DNA of 64,000 nt from Mycobacterium sp. PSTR-4-N (GTDB lineage Bacteria; Actinomycetota; Actinomycetes; Mycobacteriales; Mycobacteriaceae), in the NCBI RefSeq assembly GCF_022348085.1, contig NZ_JAKRFN010000003.1, forward strand, positions 124,001 to 188,000, given 5' to 3'. The notes below the pieces were generated by a model. That model saw nothing but the letters and a program-made list of their open reading frames with translations. It did no database searches and was not told the DNA's origin. Shown one piece after another: positions 30,025 through 38,201 of the stretch (position 1 is its first letter; each line of letters starts with the position of its first letter). A program made the translations under genes and the position numbers.

Positions 30025-30231
30025 GTGCACGACGTACCGATCCGCGACGAGACGATCCGCCTCGGCCAGTTCCTGAAGCTGGCGAACCTGATCGACAGCG
30101 GCGCCGACGCCAAGGGCGTGATCTCCGACGGACTGGTCGCCGTCAACGACGTCGTCGAGACGCGGCGCGGCCGTCAACTCAGGGCCGGGGACGTCGTCAG
30201 CTTCGGCGGACAGAGCGCGCGGGTCGGCTGA
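30025..30231 (+). CDS. Small S4-domain RNA-binding protein
   Basis: 68 residues consisting almost wholly of an S4 fold (IRLGQFLKLANLIDSGADAKGVISDG, with VNDVVETRRGRQLRAGD at the end), like YbcJ/YaaA-type proteins. It probably binds structured RNA such as rRNA or tRNA. GTG 30025 is preferred over GTG 30016 because it lies seven bases after a TAGCGT -10 and GTG 30016 overlaps that element. It stands alone, divergent from dinX and convergent with ileS (3-bp gap). Confidence 0.85.
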   Translation: MHDVPIRDETIRLGQFLKLANLIDSGADAKGVISDGLVAVNDVVETRRGRQLRAGDVVSFGGQSARVG

Positions 30232-30234
30232 CCG

Positions 30235-33200
30235 TCAGACCTTCTGGAGGCTGACCCGGACCCCGTCACCGATCTCGGCACCGTCGACGGGCTCGCCGAA
30301 CGAGAAGTCCGTCGCGAGGATCTCCCCCGCGATCAGCCCGGCGTGCGCATGCGCCCACGGCTGTTTGTCGGCGGGTACGGACATCACGACCCGGATGCGA
30401 TCGGAGACGTCGAGTCCCGAGGTCTTTCGCAACTCCTGCAGCTCACGGACGCGGTCCTTGGCCCAGCCTTCGGCCTCCAGTTCCGGGGTCAGCGTGCCGT
30501 CGAGCACCACCAGACCGGCACCGTCGGGCAGCGCCGCGGTCCACTGCGGATCGGCCGCGACCAGCCGGGACGTGAATTCCTCGGGCAGCAGCACCGCGGG
30601 TCCGGCGGTCAAGGTGCCATCGGCGTTGAGCACGCCCTCCCCCGCCTTGACCGCCTTGATCGCGGCCTGCACGTCCTTGCCGATCCGCGGGCCGGCCGCA
30701 CGGGCGTTGACGGCCAGCTCGAACCGGCCGTGCGCGGCGATGTCGTCGGTCAGCTCGACCGCCTTGACGTTGAGCTCGTCGGCCAGCAACTCTCGATACG
30801 CCGTCAACCGATTCGGATCATCAACGGCAACAACGAGTTTCGGTAGAGGTAGGCGCACCCGCAGCTTCTTGGCCTTACGTAGCGACGAGCCCACCGAGGC
30901 CACCTCGCGCACCAGGTCCATGTCGGCGACCAGCTGGGGATCGGCGGGCAGGGTGTCGGGTTCCGGCCAGTCGGTCAAATGCACCGATCGTTCGCCGGTG
31001 AGGTCGCGCCAGATCCGCTCGGTGGCCAGGGGCAGCAGCGGCGCGGCGAGCCGGCACGTCACCTCCAGCACGGTGTGCAGGGTGTCGATGGCGTCGCGGT
31101 CCTCCTCCCAGAACCGCGAACGCGACCGCCGCACATACCAGTTCGTCAGCGCCTCGGTGAACTGGCGGAGCTGGTCGCAGGCCATCGAGATGTCGCAGAC
31201 GTCCATCGACTCCGTCAGCTCGTCACGCAGCACCGCGAGCTTGGCCAGGATGTAGCGGTCCAGCACATGGGTGGAGTCGGTGCGCCAGGTCCCTTTCTGC
31301 GGGGCGTAGAGCGCAAGGAAGGAGTACGCGTTCCACAGCGGGAGGAGCACCTGCCGCACGCCTTCGCGGATGCCCTGCTCGGTGACCACGAGGTTGCCGC
31401 CGCGCAGGATCGGCGATGCCATCAGGAACCACCGCATCGCATCGGAGCCGTCCCGGTCGAACACCTCGGTGACGTCGGGGTAGTTGCGCAGCGACTTGCT
31501 CATCTTCTGGCCGTCGTTGCCCAGCACGATGCCGTGGCTCACGCACGTGCGGAACGCCGGGCGGTCGAACAGTGCGGTGGCCAGCACGTGCAGCGTGTAG
31601 AACCAGCCGCGGGTCTGACCGATGTACTCGACGATGAAGTCGCCGGGGAAGTGCGACTCGAACCACTGCTGGTTCTCGAACGGATAGTGCACCTGCCCGT
31701 AGGGCATCGAGCCCGAGTCGAACCACACGTCGAAGACGTCCTCGATGCGCCGCATCGTGGAACGGCCGGTCGGATCGTCGGGATTGGGCCGGGTCAGCTC
31801 GTCGATGTAGGGCCGGTGCAGGTTGTCCGGGCGTACCCCGAAGTCGCGTTCGAGTTCGTCGAGGCTGCCGTAGACGTCGACTCGAGGATAGGCCGGGTCG
31901 TCGGACTTCCAGACCGGAATCGGACTGCCCCAGTAGCGATTTCGAGAGATGGACCAGTCGCGGGCGCCGGCCAACCACTTGCCGAACTGCCCGTCCTTGA
32001 CGTGCTCGGGATACCAGGTGATCTCCTGGTTGAGCTCGACCATCCGATCCCGGATCTCGGTGACCTTGATGAACCACGACGACACCGCGCGGTAGATCAG
32101 CGGATTGCGGCACCGCCAGCAGTGCGGATAGGAGTGCTCATAGGTGTCGTGACGCAGCAGCACCGCGCCGTTGGCAGCCGCCGGGCCGGTGCCGTTCTTC
32201 AGGTCGCGGATGATGTGCGGGTTCGCCTCGAAGACGTGCTGACCCTGGTAGTCGGGCACGGTCGCGTCGAAGCGGCCCCGCGCGTCGACGGGGGTGACGG
32301 CCTCGATCCCGCCCGCCGACGCGGTCGTCATGTCGTCCTCGCCGTAGGCCGGTGACATGTGCACCAGGCCGGTGCCGTCCTCGGTGCTGACGAAATCGGC
32401 GGGCAGCACGCGAAAGGCGTTGAGCGAGGTCATGAAATACGGGAACGGCGGGGCGTAGGTGACCTCGAGAAGGTCGCGACCGGTGTAGGTGGCGACCACC
32501 GTGGGCTCCTCCCCCAGCTCCCGCGTGTAGGAGCCGAGCCGGGCTTCGGCGATCACGTAGCGCCGTCCGTCCTGCTCGACGACGACGTAGGTCACGTCGG
32601 GGTTGACCGCCACGGCCTGGTTCGACGGCAGCGTCCACGGGGTGGTGGTCCAGATCAGCAGATGGGCGCCGATCAGGTCCGGCTGGGGACCCCCGGTGAT
32701 GCGGAAGCCGACGGTCAGCGCCGGGTCCTGCCGGCTCTGGTAGACGTCGTCGTCCATCCGCAGCTCGTGGCTCGACAGCGGGGTCTCGTCGTTCCAGCAG
32801 TACGGCAGTACCCGGTAGCCCTCGTAGGCCAGCCCCTTGTCCCACAGCTGCTTGAACGCCCACAGCACGGACTCCATGAACCCCAGATCCAGGGTCTTGT
32901 AGTCGTTGTCGAAGTCGACCCAGCGGGCCTGGCGGGTGACATAGCTGCGCCACTCGTCGGTGTACTTCAGCACGGACGCGCGGCAGGCGTCGTTGAACTT
33001 CTCGATGCCGAGTTCCTCGATCTGCGCCTTGCTGGTGATGCCCAGCTGACGCTGCACCTCCAGTTCGGCGGGCAGGCCGTGGGTGTCCCAGCCGAACCGC
33101 CGCTCGACCTTGTACCCGCGCATCGTCCGGTAGCGCGGCACGATGTCCTTGACGTAGCCGGTGAGCAGGTGACCGTAGTGCGGCAGACCGTTGGCGAAGG

Positions 33201-33351
33201 GCGGCCCGTCGTAGAACACGTACTCCGGCGCATCGTCGCGCTGGGCGATGCTCGCACGGAACGTGTCGTCACGGTCCCAGTAGTCGAGGACGCCGAGTTC
33301 CAGGCTCGGGAAGTCGGGCGATCCACTCGCCGGCTTGGGGTACGCACTCAC
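30235..33351 (-). CDS. ileS: Isoleucyl-tRNA synthetase
   Basis: 1038 residues, class Ia synthetase. The HIGH-like motif is HYGH ([11 protein letters not shown]); the KMSKS motif is intact in [11 protein letters not shown]. The editing (CP1) domain includes [13 protein letters not shown]. The length matches the actinobacterial/eukaryotic-like IleRS type. GTG 33351 is chosen: AGGAG lies upstream with suitable spacing and the longer frame would run into the T-box leader. Its mRNA carries a T-box that senses uncharged tRNA-Ile. Confidence 0.97.
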   Translation of the reverse strand: MSAYPKPASGSPDFPSLELGVLDYWDRDDTFRASIAQRDDAPEYVFYDGPPFANGLPHYGHLLTGYVKDIVPRYRTMRGYKVERRFGWDTHGLPAELEVQRQLGITSKAQIEELGIEKFNDACRASVLKYTDEWRSYVTRQARWVDFDNDYKTLDLGFMESVLWAFKQLWDKGLAYEGYRVLPYCWNDETPLSSHELRMDDDVYQSRQDPALTVGFRITGGPQPDLIGAHLLIWTTTPWTLPSNQAVAVNPDVTYVVVEQDGRRYVIAEARLGSYTRELGEEPTVVATYTGRDLLEVTYAPPFPYFMTSLNAFRVLPADFVSTEDGTGLVHMSPAYGEDDMTTASAGGIEAVTPVDARGRFDATVPDYQGQHVFEANPHIIRDLKNGTGPAAANGAVLLRHDTYEHSYPHCWRCRNPLIYRAVSSWFIKVTEIRDRMVELNQEITWYPEHVKDGQFGKWLAGARDWSISRNRYWGSPIPVWKSDDPAYPRVDVYGSLDELERDFGVRPDNLHRPYIDELTRPNPDDPTGRSTMRRIEDVFDVWFDSGSMPYGQVHYPFENQQWFESHFPGDFIVEYIGQTRGWFYTLHVLATALFDRPAFRTCVSHGIVLGNDGQKMSKSLRNYPDVTEVFDRDGSDAMRWFLMASPILRGGNLVVTEQGIREGVRQVLLPLWNAYSFLALYAPQKGTWRTDSTHVLDRYILAKLAVLRDELTESMDVCDISMACDQLRQFTEALTNWYVRRSRSRFWEEDRDAIDTLHTVLEVTCRLAAPLLPLATERIWRDLTGERSVHLTDWPEPDTLPADPQLVADMDLVREVASVGSSLRKAKKLRVRLPLPKLVVAVDDPNRLTAYRELLADELNVKAVELTDDIAAHGRFELAVNARAAGPRIGKDVQAAIKAVKAGEGVLNADGTLTAGPAVLLPEEFTSRLVAADPQWTAALPDGAGLVVLDGTLTPELEAEGWAKDRVRELQELRKTSGLDVSDRIRVVMSVPADKQPWAHAHAGLIAGEILATDFSFGEPVDGAEIGDGVRVSLQKV

Positions 33352-33547
33352 CGTCTGTCTCCTGTGCCACTTGCAGGCACGGGGACGACGTCGCGCGGTG
33401 CGCGAGCGCCGCGGTACCACCCCGCTTGCGCACCTGCGGTGCGCCGCTCGTTCGCAGGCTGTGACGGGCCCACCCGTTCGGGTCTAGTGAGCGCTCGGCG
33501 CGCCGTTCTTCCGAAGGCTCCCCGGTGATGGCCGGATCGACGCCAGT
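33352..33547 (-). ncRNA. T-box leader of ileS (tRNA-Ile sensing riboswitch)
   Basis: The minus-strand leader contains the canonical T-box core UGGUACCGCGG at 33419-33409, which pairs with the 3' end of uncharged tRNA. Further upstream, CCATCACCGGGGAGCC (about 33530-33515) supplies an AUC isoleucine specifier within a very short stem I, the form known for actinobacterial ileS leaders. No poly-U terminator follows; the AGGAG ribosome site just before GTG can be enclosed by pairing, so control is expected at translation. The 5' end is set from the -10 at 33559-33554. Confidence 0.9.
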
Positions 33548-33553
33548 GCCGCC

Positions 33554-33559
33554 AGTCTA
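33554..33559 (-). promoter_or_regulatory. -10 element of the ileS T-box transcript
   Basis: TAGACT on the minus strand; transcription would start near 33547, about 196 bases before the ileS GTG, which fits a T-box leader. Confidence 0.55.
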
Positions 33560-33569
33560 GCGGGGACGG

Positions 33570-34178
33570 TTACAGCGGCGCGCCGGCGTCGGAGGTGATC
33601 TCGATCAGCGCGAGGCCGAACTGTTCGGCCAGCTCCTCGACCGAGTAGGCGTCGAACCGGGCGGCGTCATAGGTCCAGTCGACCTGCAGGGCGTCAGCCG
33701 TGCGTCGGACGTCGATCTGCAGGGCGGCGGTGTCCGAGGCGACGACCGCTCCGTCGAGCAACAGAGCGATGTCGGCGGGTGCATCGGAGACGGCCTCAGA
33801 CAGGGCGTCAGAGAGTGCATTGTGCGCCCCCTGCAGCATCTCACTGGGCCCCATCGGCATGCCGGCCGCGCACAGCAGCGTCACCGCACGAGGCGATCCG
33901 AAGGCCTTGCTGCGGACGGCCACCGCGACAGCGCCGTCCCCGCGGGTGCGGCCCAGCGTGCGCCCGAGGGCGGCGAGCAGGATCTCCTCGGCCCGTACAC
34001 CGAGCCACTCCGCCGCTCCGTCGAGTTCGGCGGCGAGTTCGCTCGATGCAGCGCTCGCGTGGGTGACCAACTGGGCAGGGGCCGACGGCGCCGCCCCCCG
34101 GTCGAAGATGTCCAACGCTATCGGCGCCGCAATGGCCAAGGCGTGCTTGACCTCGTCAGGCAGGAAGGGAGCGACCAT
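33570..34178 (-). CDS. Condensation-domain-like half protein of unknown function
   Basis: About 202 residues. The C-terminal part (ALQVDWTYDAARFDAYSVEELAEQF) and preceding pattern resemble the second half of NRPS condensation/PapA-type acyltransferase domains, but the catalytic HHxxxDG motif is absent and the protein is half the normal length. It may be a non-catalytic relic fold or partner protein. ATG 34178 lies seven bases after TACGGT, so it is leaderless. A perfect inverted repeat (34209-34226) lies in its -35 region. It is divergent from the HTH gene. No pathway is indicated. Confidence 0.7.
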   Translation of the reverse strand: MVAPFLPDEVKHALAIAAPIALDIFDRGAAPSAPAQLVTHASAASSELAAELDGAAEWLGVRAEEILLAALGRTLGRTRGDGAVAVAVRSKAFGSPRAVTLLCAAGMPMGPSEMLQGAHNALSDALSEAVSDAPADIALLLDGAVVASDTAALQIDVRRTADALQVDWTYDAARFDAYSVEELAEQFGLALIEITSDAGAPL

Positions 34179-34185
34179 GCAGCTA

Positions 34186-34191
34186 ACCGTA
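34186..34191 (-). promoter_or_regulatory. -10 element of the condensation-like gene
   Basis: TACGGT on the minus strand, seven bases before ATG 34178; leaderless start expected. Confidence 0.6.
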
Positions 34192-34208
34192 GCGCGGATG
34201 TCCCAGAA

Positions 34209-34226
34209 TTGGGAGACTGCTCCCAA
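34209..34226. promoter_or_regulatory. Inverted repeat, probable operator (left)
   Basis: Perfect arms TTGGGAG and CTCCCAA around ACTG. The repeat begins 18 bp upstream of the leftward -10, where its -35 would be. It is unrelated in sequence to the repeat at 34269-34291. Confidence 0.6.
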
Positions 34227-34268
34227 AACTGTGACGGCCGTGTCAATTAAGAAAAGTCTGATCTGTTT

Positions 34269-34291
34269 GCCGCCAGGGCTGACCTGGCGGC
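34269..34291. promoter_or_regulatory. Inverted repeat, probable operator (right)
   Basis: Perfect 9-bp arms GCCGCCAGG and CCTGGCGGC around GCTGA. It ends 11 bp upstream of the TACAGT -10 of the small HTH gene and so covers the -35 region. The position suits autoregulation by that HTH protein. It could alternatively fold as a hairpin, but no U-tract follows. Confidence 0.65.
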
Positions 34292-34302
34292 CGTTCCCGG
34301 TT

Positions 34303-34308
34303 TACAGT
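34303..34308 (+). promoter_or_regulatory. -10 element of the small HTH gene
   Basis: TACAGT lies six bases before GTG 34315, as expected for a leaderless mRNA. Confidence 0.65.
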
Positions 34309-34314
34309 GTTCAG

Positions 34315-34686
34315 GTGCCCAGGACAGACGAGAACGGCAGACAGCTCAAGGCGTTGCTCGACTACCTGCTCGACGGGGAGATCGACGCGAAGGACATCTA
34401 CGACGCCCTCGGGACGTCCAGCAGCACGTATTACCGACGCATCAAAGAGCACGACTACCCGAACGCCGAAGAGCTCCGCCGGGTCGCCGATCGCTTCGAC
34501 CTCAGCTATCCGGATCTGCAGATCCAGTTCGGTCTGATGACCCGGCAAGAAGTGTTCACCTACGTCGAGTCGGCCCGCGCCTCGGTGGCGACCCGCCAGA
34601 CCTCAGCACCGGCGGTGGCTGCGCAGACCCGGCGTCGGCCTCGGTTGTCGGAGCTGACGCCGCGGCTCGACGCCCCGCCCCTGTAA
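34315..34686 (+). CDS. Small helix-turn-helix DNA-binding protein
   Basis: 123 residues. The first ~70 residues look like a compact all-helical HTH: IDAKDIYDALGTSSSTYYRRIKE as the HTH, then a second helical part (AEELRRVADRFDLSYPDLQIQFGL). The tail is basic and threonine/proline-rich. No named family is recognised. The start is GTG 34315, leaderless. Twelve bases separate it from a seven-helix membrane protein, so the two are probably co-transcribed; a soluble regulator paired with a membrane protein suggests a signal-response pair, which is inference. Confidence 0.75.
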   Translation: MPRTDENGRQLKALLDYLLDGEIDAKDIYDALGTSSSTYYRRIKEHDYPNAEELRRVADRFDLSYPDLQIQFGLMTRQEVFTYVESARASVATRQTSAPAVAAQTRRRPRLSELTPRLDAPPL

Positions 34687-34698
34687 GAGACGGTCCCG

Positions 34699-35433
34699 AT
34701 GGCCCTGGCGTCCCTCATCGCGATCACGCTGCTGTGTATCGCATGGAGCTTGTGGATTCGGCGTGTCACGTGGTCGTGCCGCTGGGAGGTGGCCGCGACG
34801 CTGAACATCGCGCTGCAAGGCATCGCGGTGGCACTGATGTCGCCGTGGGCCTCCGAAACGGTCGGCCACTGGCTGTATTCACTGACCGGCAAGTGGAACC
34901 TGGAGGATTACCTCGGCCACGATGCCTACATCGTGGCCGCATCCGCGGTGGTCTACAACACGCTCGGCCGGCTCGAGACCGACCACGCCATGCACCAGAG
35001 GTTCAAGCAGTTCGTCGAGCGGCCCGCGACGCTGTGTATTCCACTGCTGCTCGCTGCGTTCTGGCTCGGGAACGGCGCGGCGATCTATCGCCCGGATTTC
35101 TTCGAGGTGCCCACCGACCTGTGGCTGAACCTGTACTGGCTGCTGCTGTGCGGAATGCTGATCTACCTGCTGAGCTACGGGTCGCGCGCACTCCTGATCC
35201 TGCGCAGCGATCCGCGATCCCGCCACATCGCCAACATCTACCTGTTTGCCTCGGCGATGGGGATCATCGCATGCCTGGTGCGGATCGTGACCGCGCTCGT
35301 CCCCGACCTTCAGACGGTCCAAGGCAGCACGCTGGTGTGGTTCTTCGCGTGCGCCTGCGGTGCCGGTTTCGCGCTGACGTCGGCGCACTCGTGGCGCCTG
35401 CGTACGAAGTGGTTCACCCGCGCGGGCGCCTGA
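34699..35433 (+). CDS. Seven-helix membrane protein paired with an HTH regulator
   Basis: 244 residues. Hydrophobic helices occur at about 1-20, 32-50, 74-90, 109-129, 142-165, 177-201 and 210-232, giving seven with a short basic tail. The second and third helices flank a tryptophan-rich loop (HWLYSLTGKWNLEDYLGHD). Proteins of this look occur in actinobacteria next to small HTH genes and have been named putative transporters or sensors (MAB_1171c type); this assignment is tentative. The 3' end overlaps the convergent MEDS-ANTAR gene by 20 bp. Confidence 0.7.
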   Translation: MALASLIAITLLCIAWSLWIRRVTWSCRWEVAATLNIALQGIAVALMSPWASETVGHWLYSLTGKWNLEDYLGHDAYIVAASAVVYNTLGRLETDHAMHQRFKQFVERPATLCIPLLLAAFWLGNGAAIYRPDFFEVPTDLWLNLYWLLLCGMLIYLLSYGSRALLILRSDPRSRHIANIYLFASAMGIIACLVRIVTALVPDLQTVQGSTLVWFFACACGAGFALTSAHSWRLRTKWFTRAGA

Positions 35434-36565
35434 CGGCGTCGCGGGCACGGAGCAGAAACTCGGTCGTCTTGTCGTAGTCGGGCCGCGGCCCGTCAGTACG
35501 CCATTCGTCGACGATTGCGTGAGCGACCTCTCGCAGCTTCAGGTTGCCGTTCTGGGACAACGACTTCATCAGTTCGAATGCGTCGTCGGCGGTCAGTCCG
35601 AAGGCCGACATCAGCATGCCCTTGCACTGCTCGATGGCCGGCTGGCTGGCCAACCGGTTGTTCAGCTGACTCATCTTGGCCTGCAGTTCGGCGATCACCA
35701 CGGGATCGGGACCCGGCACCACCACCGGCCCGATGCGCACGTGCGACAGACGGTCATCGATCGATTCGACCGCCGACGCCCGGACCAGCAGGGTGATCGA
35801 CCGGCCGTCGCACCGAGCGGCGCGGTCCAGACCCGACACGAACTCGGCGGACAGGTGGTCCGCACCACCGGCGTCCACGGTCACCGACGTCGAACTCGGC
35901 GGCGGCAAAGCCGTCCGCACCGCGTCGACGACGGCGGTGGCGTGCTCGGCGTCCACCACACCGGCGACCGCGACATCGGCGTCCGCGGCGGCGAAAACAC
36001 GGTAGGCGCCACCGTCGTGACTGACGAAGGGATGCAAGCACGCCAGGTCAGCCGCGCCGTCGAGTGCAGCCAGGTCGTAGGCGCACAACGCAGAGACGGG
36101 AAAGCGCGCCATCTGTTGGTCCACGAGTATCTCGAAACGTGCGAACGCCCGACGCTGGGTTTCGGTGCGTGCGACCGGGGTGGCGTCCACCACCGCTCGG
36201 AAGCCGGTGTAACCGTCGGCGACGGCCCGTTCGGTCGCGGCCACCCGCTCGGCTACCGACGTCTCAGGGTCGACCATGTCGGTGCCGGGAACGAAGCTGT
36301 AGAACCGGTCTGCGGGGATGACGGTCACGGGCGCGTCGGCGACGTCTGTACTCATGGTGTTTCGCACCGCGGCCAGTTCTGCGGTCAGCGATCGGGAGCT
36401 CCCGCCGCCGACGAACACCACCAACTGGCCCTGCCGTATCCCGTCGGTGAGGTACTCCGCGGCGCGGTGATGGAAGTCGCGCCGGTCGCGATACCCCCAG
36501 CCGAGGTGACCGAACGGGAGCAGGCCGGCCGCTGACCCGACGACACCGTGAAGCCGGCTGGTCAT
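35414..36565 (-). CDS. MEDS-domain and ANTAR-domain regulator
   Basis: 383 residues in three parts. Residues ~10-170 are a MEDS/DcmR sensory domain (LGWGYRDRRDFHHRAAEYLTDGI and LVVFVGGG). The middle (~175-290) resembles a STAS/anti-anti-sigma-like fold. Residues ~300-365 are an ANTAR RNA-binding domain (IEQCKGMLMSAFGLTADDAFELM). ANTAR proteins prevent transcription termination by binding paired RNA hairpins; MEDS-ANTAR proteins in mycobacteria are tied to stress responses. ATG 36565 is preceded by GTGAGG. Its RNA targets are unknown. Confidence 0.85.
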   Translation of the reverse strand: MTSRLHGVVGSAAGLLPFGHLGWGYRDRRDFHHRAAEYLTDGIRQGQLVVFVGGGSSRSLTAELAAVRNTMSTDVADAPVTVIPADRFYSFVPGTDMVDPETSVAERVAATERAVADGYTGFRAVVDATPVARTETQRRAFARFEILVDQQMARFPVSALCAYDLAALDGAADLACLHPFVSHDGGAYRVFAAADADVAVAGVVDAEHATAVVDAVRTALPPPSSTSVTVDAGGADHLSAEFVSGLDRAARCDGRSITLLVRASAVESIDDRLSHVRIGPVVVPGPDPVVIAELQAKMSQLNNRLASQPAIEQCKGMLMSAFGLTADDAFELMKSLSQNGNLKLREVAHAIVDEWRTDGPRPDYDKTTEFLLRARDAVRRPRG

Positions 36566-36873
36566 CACCTCACCCCATTCGCGCGATCCAGGGGAAACCC
36601 TACGCCCGCCCCCTGGCACCGCTTCCCCATTCGGCGACCGTGGAGGCAGCCATATGCGTGCCGCGCCATGTGTCGGCAAAACCGCGACGGTAACGTCAAA
36701 AATGACGCTTGCACCGGCCTGTCCTCTATCCGCTGAGCGAAACCAGCGATACCATGGCTCGGGCGCCGGACGGGGAATGGTCGCTTCTGCTCCGCCGCCC
36801 GGCGACGACGTGGACCGCGATTGCAGTGTTCAGCAAACAGCACTGACCCGAGTCGCCACCCCAGCGCCCAGAC
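36566..36873. other. Non-coding gap between lipL and the MEDS-ANTAR gene
   Basis: 308 bp without a convincing gene; reading frames here are short, lack ribosome sites and have atypical composition. The AANNGT-poor, moderately GC DNA contains an inverted repeat with 7-bp arms CCAGGGG/CCCCTGG (36588-36594 and 36610-36616, 15-bp loop) close to the MEDS-ANTAR start, and a minus-strand TTGACG near 36690. The gap probably holds the MEDS-ANTAR promoter and possibly an alternative sigma factor site, but no clear promoter was found. Confidence 0.4.
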
Positions 36874-38142
36874 TCAGACGGCCGTCGCAGTCACGTCCTC
36901 GAAGGGTGCCCCGAAGTCCGGCACGGGCCGGTACCCCCTGGTTCGGGCCACCGCCGCACCCCGCCGGATCAGGGCCGCCGTGGTCACGAAGCCGGCCTGA
37001 TCGCTGACCACGAACGGGGTGAGCAGCCGGTTGTGGACGAAGCCGAACGCCAGCCCTCGCTCCGGGTCCGCCCAGCCCAGCGAGCCGCCCAGACCCACGT
37101 GGCCGAATCCGGGCAGGATGCCGAACAGCGGAAGCCCGTGATAGCCGAGATGGAACGACAGCGGCATGATCAGGCTGTGATCGGGGCGCAGGCTCCGCCT
37201 GCCCACGAGTGCCGCGGCCGTCTCCCGGGACAGGAACTGGGTGCCGTCGATGCGCCCCTCGTTGGCGATCGCGCCGTACATGCGGGCCAGCGCCCGGGCG
37301 GTGGCGACGCCGTTGGCCGCCGGGATCTCGCCGTCCAGCAGCGGGGTGTCACCCTGGACGAACGCTTTGACGCCCGGGAAGTACATGGCGCCGAAGCCCG
37401 CCGAGATCGGCAGCGCGGCCACCCGCGGCGCGACGAGGTTGAACAACGGATTCTGGAGTCTGCTCTGCGGGCCGATGATGCGGGCCGGCTGCGTCGGGGC
37501 GTGCACCGGCGGACGTCCGAGGTGCAGCCCGTCGGTGTTCAGCGGTGCGGCAACCTCGCTGCGGATCAGCTCACGCATCCCGGTGCCCGTCACCGACCGG
37601 GCCAACCCGGACAGCAGCCAACCGAAGGTGAACGCGTGGTAGGCCGGGCGGCCCACCAGCCAACTCGCCGGCGCCGCGGCGAGACGATCCTCCATCACCA
37701 TGTGGTCCATCAGGTCGGGACCCGCAGCCCCGTTCAGTTGCGACAGCCCGGCCCGGTGGCGCATCGCGTCGCGCACCGTGATCTTCGCCTTGCCGTTCGC
37801 GCCGAATTCCCGCCAGTACTCCGACACCGGCGCGTCGTAGTCGATGAGGCCGCGATCGGCGAGCCGGTGGATGACCGTGGCCGCCACGCCCTTGGTCGCG
37901 GAGAACACCATCGGCGCCGTGTCGGCGGTCCAGTGCCGTCTGCCCCTACGGTCGGACCAGCCGGTCCAGACGTCGACGACGGGCTCGCCGTTCAGGTACA
38001 CCGCCAGCGCGCCACCGCCGAACCTGCGGTGCGGGAACATCTGCTTGAACGCTCGGACCGCCCACGAGAAAGCGGGGTCTGCAGCTCCCTGCACCCCGTG
38101 GGGAAGCGCTCCGTCGCGCTCGTCGGATTTGACGCCCGTCAC
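36874..38142 (-). CDS. lipL: Serine esterase/beta-lactamase-fold hydrolase LipL
   Basis: 422 residues. The beta-lactamase-family motif S-x-x-K is Ser81-Ala-Thr-Lys84 (FSATKG), and a YHAFTFGW block supplies the usual Tyr. It is close in sequence type and length to M. tuberculosis Rv1497 (LipL), an esterase/lipase that also carries a GxSxG-like motif. No export signal is visible. GTG 38142 is the start given; a TATGTT -10 lies about nine bases upstream. It follows meaB on the same strand after 59 bp, as in M. tuberculosis. Confidence 0.9.
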   Translation of the reverse strand: MTGVKSDERDGALPHGVQGAADPAFSWAVRAFKQMFPHRRFGGGALAVYLNGEPVVDVWTGWSDRRGRRHWTADTAPMVFSATKGVAATVIHRLADRGLIDYDAPVSEYWREFGANGKAKITVRDAMRHRAGLSQLNGAAGPDLMDHMVMEDRLAAAPASWLVGRPAYHAFTFGWLLSGLARSVTGTGMRELIRSEVAAPLNTDGLHLGRPPVHAPTQPARIIGPQSRLQNPLFNLVAPRVAALPISAGFGAMYFPGVKAFVQGDTPLLDGEIPAANGVATARALARMYGAIANEGRIDGTQFLSRETAAALVGRRSLRPDHSLIMPLSFHLGYHGLPLFGILPGFGHVGLGGSLGWADPERGLAFGFVHNRLLTPFVVSDQAGFVTTAALIRRGAAVARTRGYRPVPDFGAPFEDVTATAV

Positions 38143-38201
38143 AATGCAACGAACATACGCCTCGCTGCGGCAAAGCGGTGCGGAGTTACCGATTCGTTAG
38201 T

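Noticed and set aside
36566..36600. Possible SigF promoter (GGTTT and GGGTA type) before the MEDS-ANTAR gene
   Set aside because: GGTTT is present but the only downstream match, GGGGTG, has a mismatch and a wrong spacer, and it coincides with the ribosome site.
36778..37007. Short plus-strand frame upstream of lipL
   Set aside because: It runs into the lipL antisense region, has no ribosome site and shadow-like composition.
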